Shown: positions 1 through 8,318, counted from the stretch's first letter. The stretch is DNA of 13,250 nucleotides from an uncultured Oscillospiraceae bacterium (GCA_905192745.1 CAJJLZ010000042.1:1-13250), one strand, 5' to 3'. The notes: a model not told the origin generated them from the sequence alone. Translations and numbers: made by a program.

Positions 1-46
1 CTTATCCTTCATCCTTTTTATGCCCACCTGTCCAATATCTATTGTA
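1..46 (-). other. Left edge; possible start of a divergent minus-strand gene
   Basis: On the minus strand there is a TACAAT (-10 like, 46-41), and ATG at 12-10 preceded closely by AAAAAGG. The spacing between AAAAAGG and that ATG is too short for a good ribosome site, and no -35 hexamer is visible. A gene could begin here and run off the left edge, but only four codons would be in view. This is a weak call. Confidence 0.15.
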
Positions 47-82
47 CTCCTACACGGCTTTTTGCATGGCGGGAGAAGCCGC

Positions 83-111
83 TTGCAAGCCGGCAGGCGC
101 TGTGATAGAAT
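83..111 (+). promoter_or_regulatory. Promoter of valS
   Basis: TTGCAA (83-88), a 17-nt spacer and TAGAAT (106-111), with an extended -10 TG at 103-104. It fits a housekeeping sigma-A promoter. Transcription would start near 118, leaving a leader of about 90 nt before valS. Confidence 0.6.
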
Positions 112-114
112 AAA

Positions 115-183
115 CAGCAGCCGCTGATGCGGTATTACTGCTGCAGCCAAATACCGGGAAGCATCGCCGCGAACGGCGCGGCG
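115..183 (+). other. Structured valS leader with two hairpins, no T-box
   Basis: CAGCAG (115-120) pairs with CTGCTG (138-143), and inside it CCGC (121-124) pairs with GCGG (129-132). A second hairpin, CGCCG (165-169) with CGGCG (174-178), has a CGAA loop. Neither is followed by a T-run, so they are not intrinsic terminators. The conserved T-box sequence (GGGTGGNACCGCG type) is absent from all 208 nt upstream of valS. Confidence 0.4.
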
Positions 184-208
184 AATTTATCGATAAGGAA
201 TGGTTAAA

Positions 209-2851
<2,643 letters not shown>

Positions 2852-2867
2852 AACCCAATTATCCGCC

Positions 2868-2905
2868 AAAAACGCCCCGCCGGTTCAAAACCGGCGGGGC
2901 GTTTT
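2868..2905. terminator. Bidirectional intrinsic terminator between valS and the minus-strand gene
   Basis: A 15-bp perfect stem pairs 2871-2885 with 2889-2903 around a tight CAA loop, with TTTT on the plus side (2902-2905) and AAAAA (2868-2872) giving a U-run on the minus strand. It sits 17 nt after the valS stop and 14 nt beyond the stop of the convergent gene, so it serves both. Confidence 0.9.
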
Positions 2906-2918
2906 CTCTAGTGCAGGT

Positions 2919-3458
2919 TTACTGCTGCGGCGGCTTCTCCGCCGGCGGCGCCGGCTGGACGGGCGGCGCGGAGACAAGGGGCTGCGGCGGATAGTTCGGG
3001 TACGGGGGCTGCGGGGGAACGCCGTAAGGCGGCTGTGCCCCATAGGGCGGGGGCGTGTACTTCGGCTTCACTATGCCGAAAATGCGGTCGGTAAGGGCGT
3101 TCAGCAGCGGAATGTCCGCCTCCTTTTCCTTCACCACCCGGGTCAGGGCGATGATGCAGAAAATGAGGATCAGCAGGGAAACGATCCCGCTGACAAAGCT
3201 GAAAACGCCCGAAAACAGCGTGCCCGCGAAGGGGATGGCCTTCAACACGCTGAAGATGTTCAGCACTCCGCTGATGAACGAGCCGAGCAGGCACAGGAAG
3301 GTTGCCTGCATCACCTGACGGGAAGTCCACTCGTCCCGTTCGGCAACGATGACGAAGCCGAGCAGCAGGATACAGAGCATACTCTGCTGAAGAAAGGCCA
3401 GAACAAAGGCCAGCGCGGCATAAAACCACAGACAGATTCCGAATTTTCCTTTCCGCAT
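2919..3458 (-). CDS. Small membrane protein with a Pro/Tyr-rich C-terminal tail, function unknown
   Basis: 179 residues. Residues 6-39 are almost wholly hydrophobic and probably form a helical hairpin, followed by a charged loop (ERDEWTSRQ, 40-48), then hydrophobic stretches at about 51-70 and 76-105. A short charged linker with LTDRIFGIVKPKY (122-134) leads into a tail (135-179) built from PPYG, PPYP and PPQP units, with no predicted fold. Such tails on bacterial membrane proteins are usually cytoplasmic or surface-exposed flexible linkers or protein-binding segments; which one applies here is not visible. Start: ATG 3458 has GGAGG (3473-3469) 10 nt upstream. It has its own promoter candidate and shares the terminator with valS, so it looks monocistronic. 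I cannot name a family; a resemblance to small DUF-type multi-helix proteins is only an impression. Confidence 0.8.
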   Translation of the reverse strand: MRKGKFGICLWFYAALAFVLAFLQQSMLCILLLGFVIVAERDEWTSRQVMQATFLCLLGSFISGVLNIFSVLKAIPFAGTLFSGVFSFVSGIVSLLILIFCIIALTRVVKEKEADIPLLNALTDRIFGIVKPKYTPPPYGAQPPYGVPPQPPYPNYPPQPLVSAPPVQPAPPAEKPPQQ

Positions 3459-3481
3459 AAACCCAATTCCTCCATCATGGA

Positions 3482-3531
3482 TTATCTTCTTTTTCCGCTT
3501 CCGCTGGTTAAAAGCCGAAAAAAGAAGATAA
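3482..3531 (-). repeat. 13-bp perfect inverted repeat in the leader of the minus-strand membrane gene
   Basis: TTATCTTCTTTTT (3482-3494) and AAAAAGAAGATAA (3519-3531) are exact reverse complements around a 24-nt loop. If transcription starts near 3538 on the minus strand, the whole element is in the 5' untranslated RNA, ending 9 nt before the GGAGG ribosome site. It may be an RNA hairpin or a DNA operator. Confidence 0.6.
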
Positions 3532-3544
3532 CGTTCTGTTTTTC

Positions 3545-3573
3545 AGCTTAACGGAAAATACCGGCTTTGTCAA
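3545..3573 (-). promoter_or_regulatory. Candidate promoter of the minus-strand membrane gene
   Basis: On the minus strand a perfect TTGACA (3573-3568) is followed after 17 nt by TAAGCT (3550-3545). The -35 is ideal but the -10 matches only three positions of TATAAT, so this is a moderate call. The start site would be near 3538, about 80 nt before the start codon. Confidence 0.4.
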
Positions 3574-3676
3574 TTCGGCTGCTCCATTCTTTACAGAGCT
3601 TTTACAAACCTCTCGCCGATCCGCCGCAATCAACGTGGGTTCCTCTGATTTCCGGCAAAGAGGCGGCGCGGAGGGA

Positions 3677-3705
3677 TTGACGATGCAGAGGGAGACGCTT
3701 ATAAT
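3677..3705 (+). promoter_or_regulatory. Strong promoter of the YbjN-like gene
   Basis: TTGACG (3677-3682), 17 nt, TATAAT (3700-3705): one mismatch to the sigma-A consensus. Transcription would start near 3712, giving a leader of about 54 nt. Confidence 0.8.
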
Positions 3706-3765
3706 AAAAAAGTACCCAAAAGGAGCGATCGGCGCGGAATTTATGTAAAAAGAATGGAGATTACT

Positions 3766-4290
3766 ATGACCAAGCATCTGAATTCCATTCGCGAATATTG
3801 CGATTCACAAAACTGGAATTACTCGCTGGACGAGGAAAAGGGCTATCTCACCATGCGGATGTCCTTAAAAGCGGTTGATGCCTGCACCATCCATGTGCAG
3901 ACGCGGGACGAGGACGGCTTCACGGTTTATACGGTTTTCCCCGTTAAGGCGCCGGAGGAAAAACGAGGCGCGGTCGCGGCCTTTCTGACCCGCGCCAATT
4001 ACGGCCTGATTCTCGGCAGCTTCGAACTGGATTTCGACGACGGGGAAATCCGTTTCAAGGTCACGGCTATCTGTGGGGAGCAGGTGCTGTCCCCCGCCGT
4101 GATGGAGCGGAACTTCGATATGGGCTTCTGTATGTTCGACCGCTATGGCGAGGGCCTTCTCAAGGTCCTGTACGGTGACGCCGATCCGATCAAAATGGTG
4201 GACGCCATCGAGCGGGGAGACAGAGACGAGGACGGGGAAAGCGAAGCACCGGTGATCCCGACCGCCCCCGGCGGTACGATGCTGTCCTGA
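3766..4290 (+). CDS. YbjN domain-containing protein
   Basis: 174 residues, soluble, no signal peptide or membrane segment. The alternating pattern of short strands (YLTMRMSLK, CTIHVQTR, GFTVYTVFPV, FELDFDDGEIRFKVTAIC) followed by a helical C-terminal half (VMERNFDMGFCMFDRYGEGLLKVLYG) fits the YbjN family, whose fold resembles type III secretion chaperones. Members are broadly distributed and their biochemical role is unsettled; suggested roles include chaperone-like or stress-related functions. The last 25 residues are acidic then proline/glycine-rich and probably disordered. I chose ATG 3766, not the in-frame ATG 3754, because GGAG (3756-3759) is 6 nt upstream of 3766 and overlaps 3754. The gene has its own near-consensus promoter. 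No clear terminator separates it from the thrS promoter 17 nt after its stop, so transcripts may run on into the T-box leader. Confidence 0.75.
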   Translation: MTKHLNSIREYCDSQNWNYSLDEEKGYLTMRMSLKAVDACTIHVQTRDEDGFTVYTVFPVKAPEEKRGAVAAFLTRANYGLILGSFELDFDDGEIRFKVTAICGEQVLSPAVMERNFDMGFCMFDRYGEGLLKVLYGDADPIKMVDAIERGDRDEDGESEAPVIPTAPGGTMLS

Positions 4291-4307
4291 CTTGGGATTG
4301 TCCCCGC

Positions 4308-4336
4308 TTGACTTTTCGGCGGCGGAGTGCTACAGT
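4308..4336 (+). promoter_or_regulatory. Promoter of the thrS leader
   Basis: TTGACT (4308-4313), 17 nt, TACAGT (4331-4336), with an extended -10 TG at 4328-4329. Transcription should start near 4343, directly before the T-box leader. Confidence 0.75.
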
Positions 4337-4342
4337 AACTAT

Positions 4343-4631
4343 CAACGACAGGAGAATCCGTCGATGGGGAAGGCTCTCCCTCCGCCCGCCAGAGAAGGCC
4401 GCCGCGTGCTGAAAGCGGCTTCGGGAAGGGAAGGAACCAGCTACCGCCCCGGAGGAGCGCGCCGCTCAATGCCCGTGGGGCAGCAAGGCGCGCCGGCAGG
4501 CACCGTTACCGCCGCAGAAAGGCCGTTTTTTCCCTTTCGGAGGGGGTAAGAGCTTCTCCTTTGGAAAACCGGCGAATCAGGGTGGAACCGCGTGGCTTTT
4601 GGCCCCGTCCCTTTGTGGGACGGGGCTTTTT
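4343..4631 (+). promoter_or_regulatory. T-box riboswitch sensing uncharged tRNAThr
   Basis: The conserved T-box AGGGTGGAACCGCG lies at 4579-4592. Its bulge TGGA would pair with the NCCA end of uncharged tRNA, where A suits a U discriminator. The upstream half has Stem I features: GATGGGGAAG near 4363, the AGAGA motif at 4391-4395, a distal hairpin GCCGC (4401-4405) with GCGGC (4415-4419), and closure of GCTC (4373-4376) with GAGC (4455-4458). The likely specifier codon is ACC (threonine) at 4436-4438 within GGAACCAG; a second ACC at 4443-4445 is the alternative. A further stem pairs 4457-4463 with 4487-4493. The antiterminator can form by pairing AGGG (4579-4582) with CCCT (4609-4612), which breaks the terminator stem. 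Threonine shortage should therefore raise thrS expression. Confidence 0.93.
4602..4631 (+). terminator. Regulated intrinsic terminator of the thrS T-box
   Basis: A 10-bp perfect stem pairs GCCCCGTCCC (4602-4611) with GGGACGGGGC (4617-4626) around a TTTGT loop, followed by TTTTT (4627-4631). Its 5' arm overlaps the sequence that pairs with the T-box, giving mutually exclusive terminator and antiterminator folds. Confidence 0.93.
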
Positions 4632-4670
4632 GTATTTCCGCGGTCAATCCACGCACAAACAAGCCCGTGT

Positions 4671-4734
4671 CCGCGCTCCCCGGCTCAAACGGGAGCGCGG
4701 CTGCGATAGAGATGATCCGGCCGGAACCGGCCGG
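4671..4734 (+). other. Second structured segment between the T-box terminator and thrS
   Basis: Downstream of the terminator the mRNA has a 10-bp perfect hairpin, CCGCGCTCCC (4671-4680) with GGGAGCGCGG (4691-4700), loop of 10 nt and no T-run. A second hairpin, CCGGCC (4717-4722) with GGCCGG (4729-4734), ends 1 nt before the AAGGA ribosome site. These are not part of a standard T-box. They could stabilise a processed thrS mRNA or limit ribosome access. Confidence 0.5.
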
Positions 4735-4748
4735 CAAGGAAAGGATGA

Positions 4749-6689
4749 ATGGGCATGGTAAACATTACGCTGAAAGACGGCGACAAACGGGAGGTGATGG
4801 AGAACACCACCGTGGACGCGCTTTGCCGCGAACTGTCCATGGGCCTGTACCGCGCGGCCTGCGCCGCGAAGATAGACGGCAGGGTAGTGGATCTCCGCAC
4901 CCCTCTGACCGGGGACTGCACGCTGGAGATTCTGACCTTCGATTCGGACGAAGGGAAAAAGGCGTTCTGGCACACGGCCTCCCACGTCATGGCGCAGGCG
5001 GTGAAACGCCTGTATCCGGATGTGAAGCTGGCTATCGGCCCGGCGATTGATTCCGGCTTTTACTACGATTTCGACGCGGCGGAAACCTTCACGATGGAGG
5101 ATCTCGGCAAGATCGAGGCCGAGATGAAGAAAATTGTGAAAGAGTCCCTCCCCCTCGAACGGTTCACCCTCTCCCGGGCCGAAGCGCTCGACAAAATGCG
5201 GGATGAGCCGTACAAGGCGGAGCTGATTAACGACCTGCCGGAGGATGCGGAGCTTTCCTTTTATCAGCAAGGGGATTTCACCGACCTGTGCGCCGGCCCC
5301 CATCTGCCCGATACCGGCCGGATCAAGGCGGTGAAGCTGCTCAGCGTGACCGGCGCCTACTGGCGCGGGGACTCCAAAAAGAAGATGCTTCAGCGGATCT
5401 ACGGCGTGGCCTTCCCGAAGGCGTCCGAACTGGAGGCCCACCTCGAAAAGCTGGAGGAAGCCAAAAAGCGGGATCATAATAAGCTCGGCCGGGAGCTGGA
5501 GCTGTTCACCACCGTGGATGTGATCGGGCAGGGCCTGCCGGTTATGCTGCCGAAGGGCGCGCGGGTGATCCAGCTCCTCCAGCGGTTTGTGGAGGACGAG
5601 GAACAGAAGCGCGGCTATCTGCTGACCAAGACCCCTCTGATGGCCAAGAGCGACCTGTACAAAATCTCCGGCCACTGGGATCATTATAAGGACGGCATGT
5701 TTGTTCTGGGGGACGAGGAAAAGGATAAGGAAGTCTACGCCCTGCGGCCGATGACCTGCCCCTTCCAGTATCAGGTGTTCCTGAACCGGATGCGTTCCTA
5801 CCGTGACCTGCCGATGCGGCTGGGCGAAACCTCCACCCTGTTCCGCAACGAGGACAGCGGCGAAATGCACGGCCTGATCCGGGTGCGGCAGTTCACCATT
5901 TCAGAGGGCCACCTCATCCTCCGCCCGGAACAGTTGGAGGAGGAGTTCAAGGGCTGCCTGGAGCTCGCGACGTTTATGCTGAAAACCCTTGGGCTGTATG
6001 AGGACGTGTCCTTCCGCTTTTCCCAGTGGGATCCGAACAATAAGGAGAAATACATCGGCACCCCTGAGCAGTGGGACGAGGCGCAGGGCACGATGAAAAA
6101 GATTCTCGAGCATCTGAACGTGCCCTACACCGTCGGCATCGACGAGGCCGCGTTCTATGGCCCGAAACTGGATATCCAGATCCGCAACGTCCACGGCAAG
6201 GAGGATACCCTCATTACCATCCAGATTGACCAGATGCTGGCCGAACAGTTTGGGATGGAATATGTGGACGAGGACGGCAGCAAACGCCGCCCGTATATCA
6301 TCCACCGTACCTCTCTGGGCTGCTACGAACGCACTCTGGCCCTGCTGATCGAAAAATACGCCGGCGCGTTCCCGCTCTGGCTCGCGCCGGAACAGGTGCG
6401 GGTGCTGCCGATTTCCGAGCGGCAGGCCGAAGCGGTGAAAGCGGTGGCCGAACGGCTGAAGGCCGCCGGCCTCCGGACGGAGGTGGATCTGCGCAGCGAA
6501 AAGATCGGGTATAAGATCCGGGAAGCGCAGGTGCAGAAGGTGCCGTATATGCTGGTGATCGGCGATAAGGAAGCCGAAAGCGGCACGGTGTCGGTTCGTT
6601 CCCGCAGGGAAGGGGACGTCGGCGTGCAGTCGGTGGACGATTTCCTTGCCCGCGCCCTGCGCGAGGTGGCGGAGAAGGTCATCTGGTAA
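4749..6689 (+). CDS. thrS: Threonine--tRNA ligase (ThrRS), class II
   Basis: Cytoplasmic enzyme that charges tRNAThr and removes serine mischarged onto it. The 646 residues match full-length bacterial ThrRS. Domains in order: TGS (about 1-65), editing domain with HTASH (75-79) and CAGPH (181-185), supplying the two His, the Cys and the His of the editing site; class II catalytic core (about 250-540) with the zinc ligands Cys337 (MTCPF), His388 (SEGH) and His519 (IIHR); and the C-terminal anticodon-binding domain (about 548-646). The HRTSLGCYERTLA segment differs from the E. coli type but is familiar from clostridial ThrRS. The start is ambiguous: ATG 4749 has AAGGA (4736-4740) 8 nt upstream, while ATG 4755 has AAAGG (4740-4744) 10 nt upstream and would begin MVNITLKDG as many homologues do. 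Expression is controlled by the T-box leader. Confidence 0.97.
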   Translation: MGMVNITLKDGDKREVMENTTVDALCRELSMGLYRAACAAKIDGRVVDLRTPLTGDCTLEILTFDSDEGKKAFWHTASHVMAQAVKRLYPDVKLAIGPAIDSGFYYDFDAAETFTMEDLGKIEAEMKKIVKESLPLERFTLSRAEALDKMRDEPYKAELINDLPEDAELSFYQQGDFTDLCAGPHLPDTGRIKAVKLLSVTGAYWRGDSKKKMLQRIYGVAFPKASELEAHLEKLEEAKKRDHNKLGRELELFTTVDVIGQGLPVMLPKGARVIQLLQRFVEDEEQKRGYLLTKTPLMAKSDLYKISGHWDHYKDGMFVLGDEEKDKEVYALRPMTCPFQYQVFLNRMRSYRDLPMRLGETSTLFRNEDSGEMHGLIRVRQFTISEGHLILRPEQLEEEFKGCLELATFMLKTLGLYEDVSFRFSQWDPNNKEKYIGTPEQWDEAQGTMKKILEHLNVPYTVGIDEAAFYGPKLDIQIRNVHGKEDTLITIQIDQMLAEQFGMEYVDEDGSKRRPYIIHRTSLGCYERTLALLIEKYAGAFPLWLAPEQVRVLPISERQAEAVKAVAERLKAAGLRTEVDLRSEKIGYKIREAQVQKVPYMLVIGDKEAESGTVSVRSRREGDVGVQSVDDFLARALREVAEKVIW

Positions 6690-6699
6690 AGTATTCTGT

Positions 6700-6734
6700 A
6701 AAAAAGGAGAGACGGCGCGGACGCGCCGTCTCTC
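6700..6734 (-). terminator. Intrinsic terminator of the lipoprotein gene, probably also used by thrS
   Basis: A 12-bp perfect stem pairs 6707-6718 with 6723-6734 around a GGAC loop. On the minus strand it is followed by C and six U (6705-6700), a strong terminator 30 nt beyond the lipoprotein stop. On the plus strand, 17 nt after thrS, the following ATCGTCTTATT is a poor U-run, so thrS termination may be less efficient. Confidence 0.8.
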
Positions 6735-6763
6735 ATCGTCTTATTGGCGCTGCTGTTACAGGC

Positions 6764-7186
6764 CTATATTCCTGTTGCGAACCCGTTGATTAACCAGGTA
6801 TTTTCCGCCGTTTTATTTAACAGAACAAAGAAACAGGTTTCCGTTTCGCCATACAGGGCGGAACTTTTTGCCGTTACCATTTCAACGCTGACAAACACGG
6901 CGCATTCGTTCTCGCTCAAACTTTTTGGCTCTTCTTCGATGTTGGTTGATTTGGCTGTTATCATACCGAAAACGTCGCCCTTGTGAAAATAGGTGTCCAC
7001 GCATTCTTCCGTGCAGTAAGCTTTCATGGTTTCATAATCAGGCTTGCTGAAATAATCGAAGAAAACTTCCACAACGTTTCTGGGTTCGGCAATAGCGGCT
7101 TTCGAAACCGTTTTGCTTTTATTGCCGCAGGCGGTCAGGCTCAGGAAAATGCAGAGAGCAGAGAAAAAAGCCAGACAACGCGTCAT
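6764..7186 (-). CDS. Putative lipoprotein, possible NTF2-like/DUF4878-type domain
   Basis: 140 residues beginning MTRCLAFFSALCIFLSLTAC: a short positive start, a hydrophobic core, and a lipobox LTAC with the lipidated cysteine at residue 20. The mature protein of about 120 residues would be anchored to the outer face of the cytoplasmic membrane. After a Ser/Lys linker, residues 34-60 (RNVVEVFFDYFSKPDYETM) and the later strand pattern (CAVFVSVEMV, TCFFVLLNK, TWLINGF) resemble NTF2-like domains found in many Firmicute lipoproteins; that assignment is inference. I chose ATG 7186 because AAGGAGGG (7200-7193) lies 6 nt upstream. The longer reading frame back to 7252 lacks a ribosome site and would bury the signal peptide. 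The base composition is clearly AT-richer than valS, thrS or arg genes, which may mean transfer or weak codon selection. Confidence 0.85.
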   Translation of the reverse strand: MTRCLAFFSALCIFLSLTACGNKSKTVSKAAIAEPRNVVEVFFDYFSKPDYETMKAYCTEECVDTYFHKGDVFGMITAKSTNIEEEPKSLSENECAVFVSVEMVTAKSSALYGETETCFFVLLNKTAENTWLINGFATGI

Positions 7187-7223
7187 TCTATTCCCTCCTT
7201 GATTTATATAAAATTTCACTACA

Positions 7224-7254
7224 ATCTTAGCACATATAATTGCAAAGTGCAATT
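7224..7254 (-). promoter_or_regulatory. Promoter of the lipoprotein gene with an overlapping operator-like palindrome
   Basis: On the minus strand TTGCAC (7252-7247), 17 nt, TAAGAT (7229-7224), with an extended -10 TG. The start site would be near 7217. A 7-bp perfect inverted repeat, AATTGCA (7238-7244) and TGCAATT (7248-7254) with a 3-nt centre, covers the -35 hexamer and is placed as a repressor operator would be. Confidence 0.6.
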
Positions 7255-7363
7255 TCTTTTATAAAAACTACAGATAACACGAGAGGCGTTTTCCAGTGGA
7301 AATCCCCCTCTATCCCTTCCTGTCAGTCCAGAGGACTGTGGCGCTTTTGCGGAAAATAAGGGG

Positions 7364-7392
7364 TTGATTTTTTCCCTTTGTTATGGTATCAT
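7364..7392 (+). promoter_or_regulatory. Promoter of tRNA-Gly
   Basis: TTGATT (7364-7369), 17 nt, TATCAT (7387-7392), with an extended -10 TG at 7384-7385. Transcription would start near 7399, leaving a 5' leader of about 40 nt for RNase P to remove. Upstream, 7255-7363 holds only a small inverted repeat CAGTCC (7324-7329) / GGACTG (7333-7338); I see no gene there. Confidence 0.65.
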
Positions 7393-7438
7393 GCTAATGC
7401 TGTCGGCGGAGGGTTCTCCCCACGGCGAAACAAAACAG

Positions 7439-7512
7439 GCAGGCGTAGTTTAGTGGTAAAACATCAGCTTCCCAAGCTGAGGTTGTGGGTTCGATTCCCA
7501 TCGCCTGCTCCA
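7439..7512 (+). tRNA. tRNA-Gly, anticodon CCC
   Basis: A complete cloverleaf. Acceptor GCAGGCG (7439-7445) pairs with CGCCTGC (7502-7508). D-arm stem GTTT (7448-7451) pairs with AAAC (7459-7462) around AGTGGTA. Anticodon stem TCAGC (7464-7468) pairs with GCTGA (7476-7480) around TTCCCAA, giving anticodon CCC at 7471-7473. The variable loop is 4 nt, and the T-arm GTGGG (7485-7489) pairs with CCCAT (7497-7501) around TTCGATT. The discriminator is T7509 and the CCA end is encoded (7510-7512). It reads GGG glycine codons. Confidence 0.97.
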
Positions 7513-7522
7513 GACCTGCGGT

Positions 7523-7557
7523 CGGCAATTCACAAATGAGTTGCCGGCTGATTTTTT
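7523..7557 (+). terminator. Intrinsic terminator of tRNA-Gly
   Basis: A 10-bp stem pairs CGGCAATTCA (7523-7532) with TGAGTTGCCG (7537-7546), one G-U pair, loop CAAA. A short gap is followed by TTTTTT (7552-7557). It starts 11 nt after the CCA end, so the tRNA is a single-gene unit. Confidence 0.8.
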
Positions 7558-7654
7558 ATTGTTCCATTCGACCGAAGGCGGATACTCTTCTGGCTTTCAA
7601 CGCAACGCAGAAAAAGCGTTTGTCGACTTTTCCTGCTTGCAAAACCCGGGCGCT

Positions 7655-7744
7655 TATATTAATATAATGGTATATTCCGGATTCCGGCGGGGCGTATGGC
7701 CTTCCGTCGGCGGGTGACGGGCGGCCGCGGACGCGCCGCACCCG
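7655..7744 (+). promoter_or_regulatory. Possible promoter and structured leader of the four-helix membrane gene
   Basis: TATAAT is present at 7663-7668. The best -35, TTGCAA at 7637-7642, is 20 nt away, which is longer than ideal. TATATTAATATA (7655-7666) is a 12-bp perfect palindrome overlapping the -10. Downstream, CGGGTG (7711-7716) can pair with CACCCG (7739-7744), with GGCG/CGCC inside, giving a GC-rich hairpin before the ribosome site. The remainder of 7558-7780 shows nothing else I can support. Confidence 0.3.
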
Positions 7745-7780
7745 ATAACGCACCGGCGTCTGCGGAGAAATGGAGCCTGT

Positions 7781-8221
7781 ATGCCGCTGAATACGATGGT
7801 ATGGTTTGCCCTCCGGGGGGCGGCGACGCCGCCGGTCGGTTCGAAAACCCCGGCCGGGATGCTTTTCGCCTGCTGGGCGATCGTGATCGTCCTGTCGCTG
7901 ATGGTGCTTGTTTTTCTGCGTGCGCGGAAAAAGGAATACGCGGTGGCGATTCTGCCTCTGCTGATCGCGCCGTTTGTCCATATTTTCAGCGGCCTTCTCG
8001 CCAAGGGGATGGATACGTTCCTTTCTCTGTCCACCGGACAAATCCGGATTATGATCGATTTGACGGCGGGGCTGATTTCCTGCCTGCTGCTGGGGCTGGC
8101 CTCCCGGGGGATTCCGGATCGGCGAACCCGCAACGGCCTGTTCTGGTGCTGCGCGGGGTTTGTGGTGATCCTCACTCTGGTGCTGGTGACCAATACCCTG
8201 ACCGCGATTGTCCACGGCTGA
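7781..8221 (+). CDS. Four-helix integral membrane protein, function unknown
   Basis: 146 residues with four hydrophobic segments: about 26-46, 53-74, 88-107 and 120-144. They are separated by short basic loops (RARKKE at 47-52, RGIPDRRTRNG at 109-119), which by the positive-inside rule would face the cytoplasm. No catalytic motif, cysteine pair or transporter signature stands out, and I do not recognise the family. ATG 7781 has GGAG (7772-7775) 5 nt upstream; an in-frame ATG at 7796 is less well placed. The two overlapping long reading frames here (plus-strand 7696-8292 and minus-strand 7556-8338) give Arg/Pro/Gly-rich low-quality proteins, whereas this frame gives clean membrane helices, so I take this one as real. 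A strong terminator follows, so it appears to stand alone. Confidence 0.7.
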   Translation: MPLNTMVWFALRGAATPPVGSKTPAGMLFACWAIVIVLSLMVLVFLRARKKEYAVAILPLLIAPFVHIFSGLLAKGMDTFLSLSTGQIRIMIDLTAGLISCLLLGLASRGIPDRRTRNGLFWCCAGFVVILTLVLVTNTLTAIVHG

Positions 8222-8227
8222 AAGAAT

Positions 8228-8290
8228 ACCGGCCGAAACAGCCGGTGTATAACAAAAAGGACGCCGCCCCCTGTGGGCGGCGTCTTTTTT
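8228..8290. terminator. Bidirectional intrinsic terminator with a preceding hairpin
   Basis: A 10-bp perfect stem pairs GACGCCGCCC (8260-8269) with GGGCGGCGTC (8275-8284), loop CCTGT, followed by TTTTTT (8285-8290). AAAAA at 8254-8258 supplies a U-run on the minus strand, so it also ends the Na/Pi transporter transcript. Just upstream ACCGGC (8228-8233) pairs with GCCGGT (8241-8246) as a small extra hairpin. Confidence 0.92.
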
Positions 8291-8318
8291 GACGTCTTGA
8301 CGTCCTGTCCATTTTCGC

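Noticed and set aside
3508..3777. Minus-strand 89-codon reading frame in the divergent control region
   Set aside because: It overlaps the strong plus-strand promoter and the start of the YbjN-like gene, lacks a ribosome site and has no recognisable features.
4644..5870. Long minus-strand reading frame opposite thrS (408 codons)
   Set aside because: Shadow of thrS: low-complexity His/Gln/Gly-rich product, no ribosome site, and it would run through the T-box leader.
7439..7560. tRNA-Gly as an integration (att) site
   Set aside because: No second copy of the tRNA 3' end, no integrase and no phage genes are present in the window; the AT-richer patch lies on the 5' side of the tRNA, not the usual 3' side.
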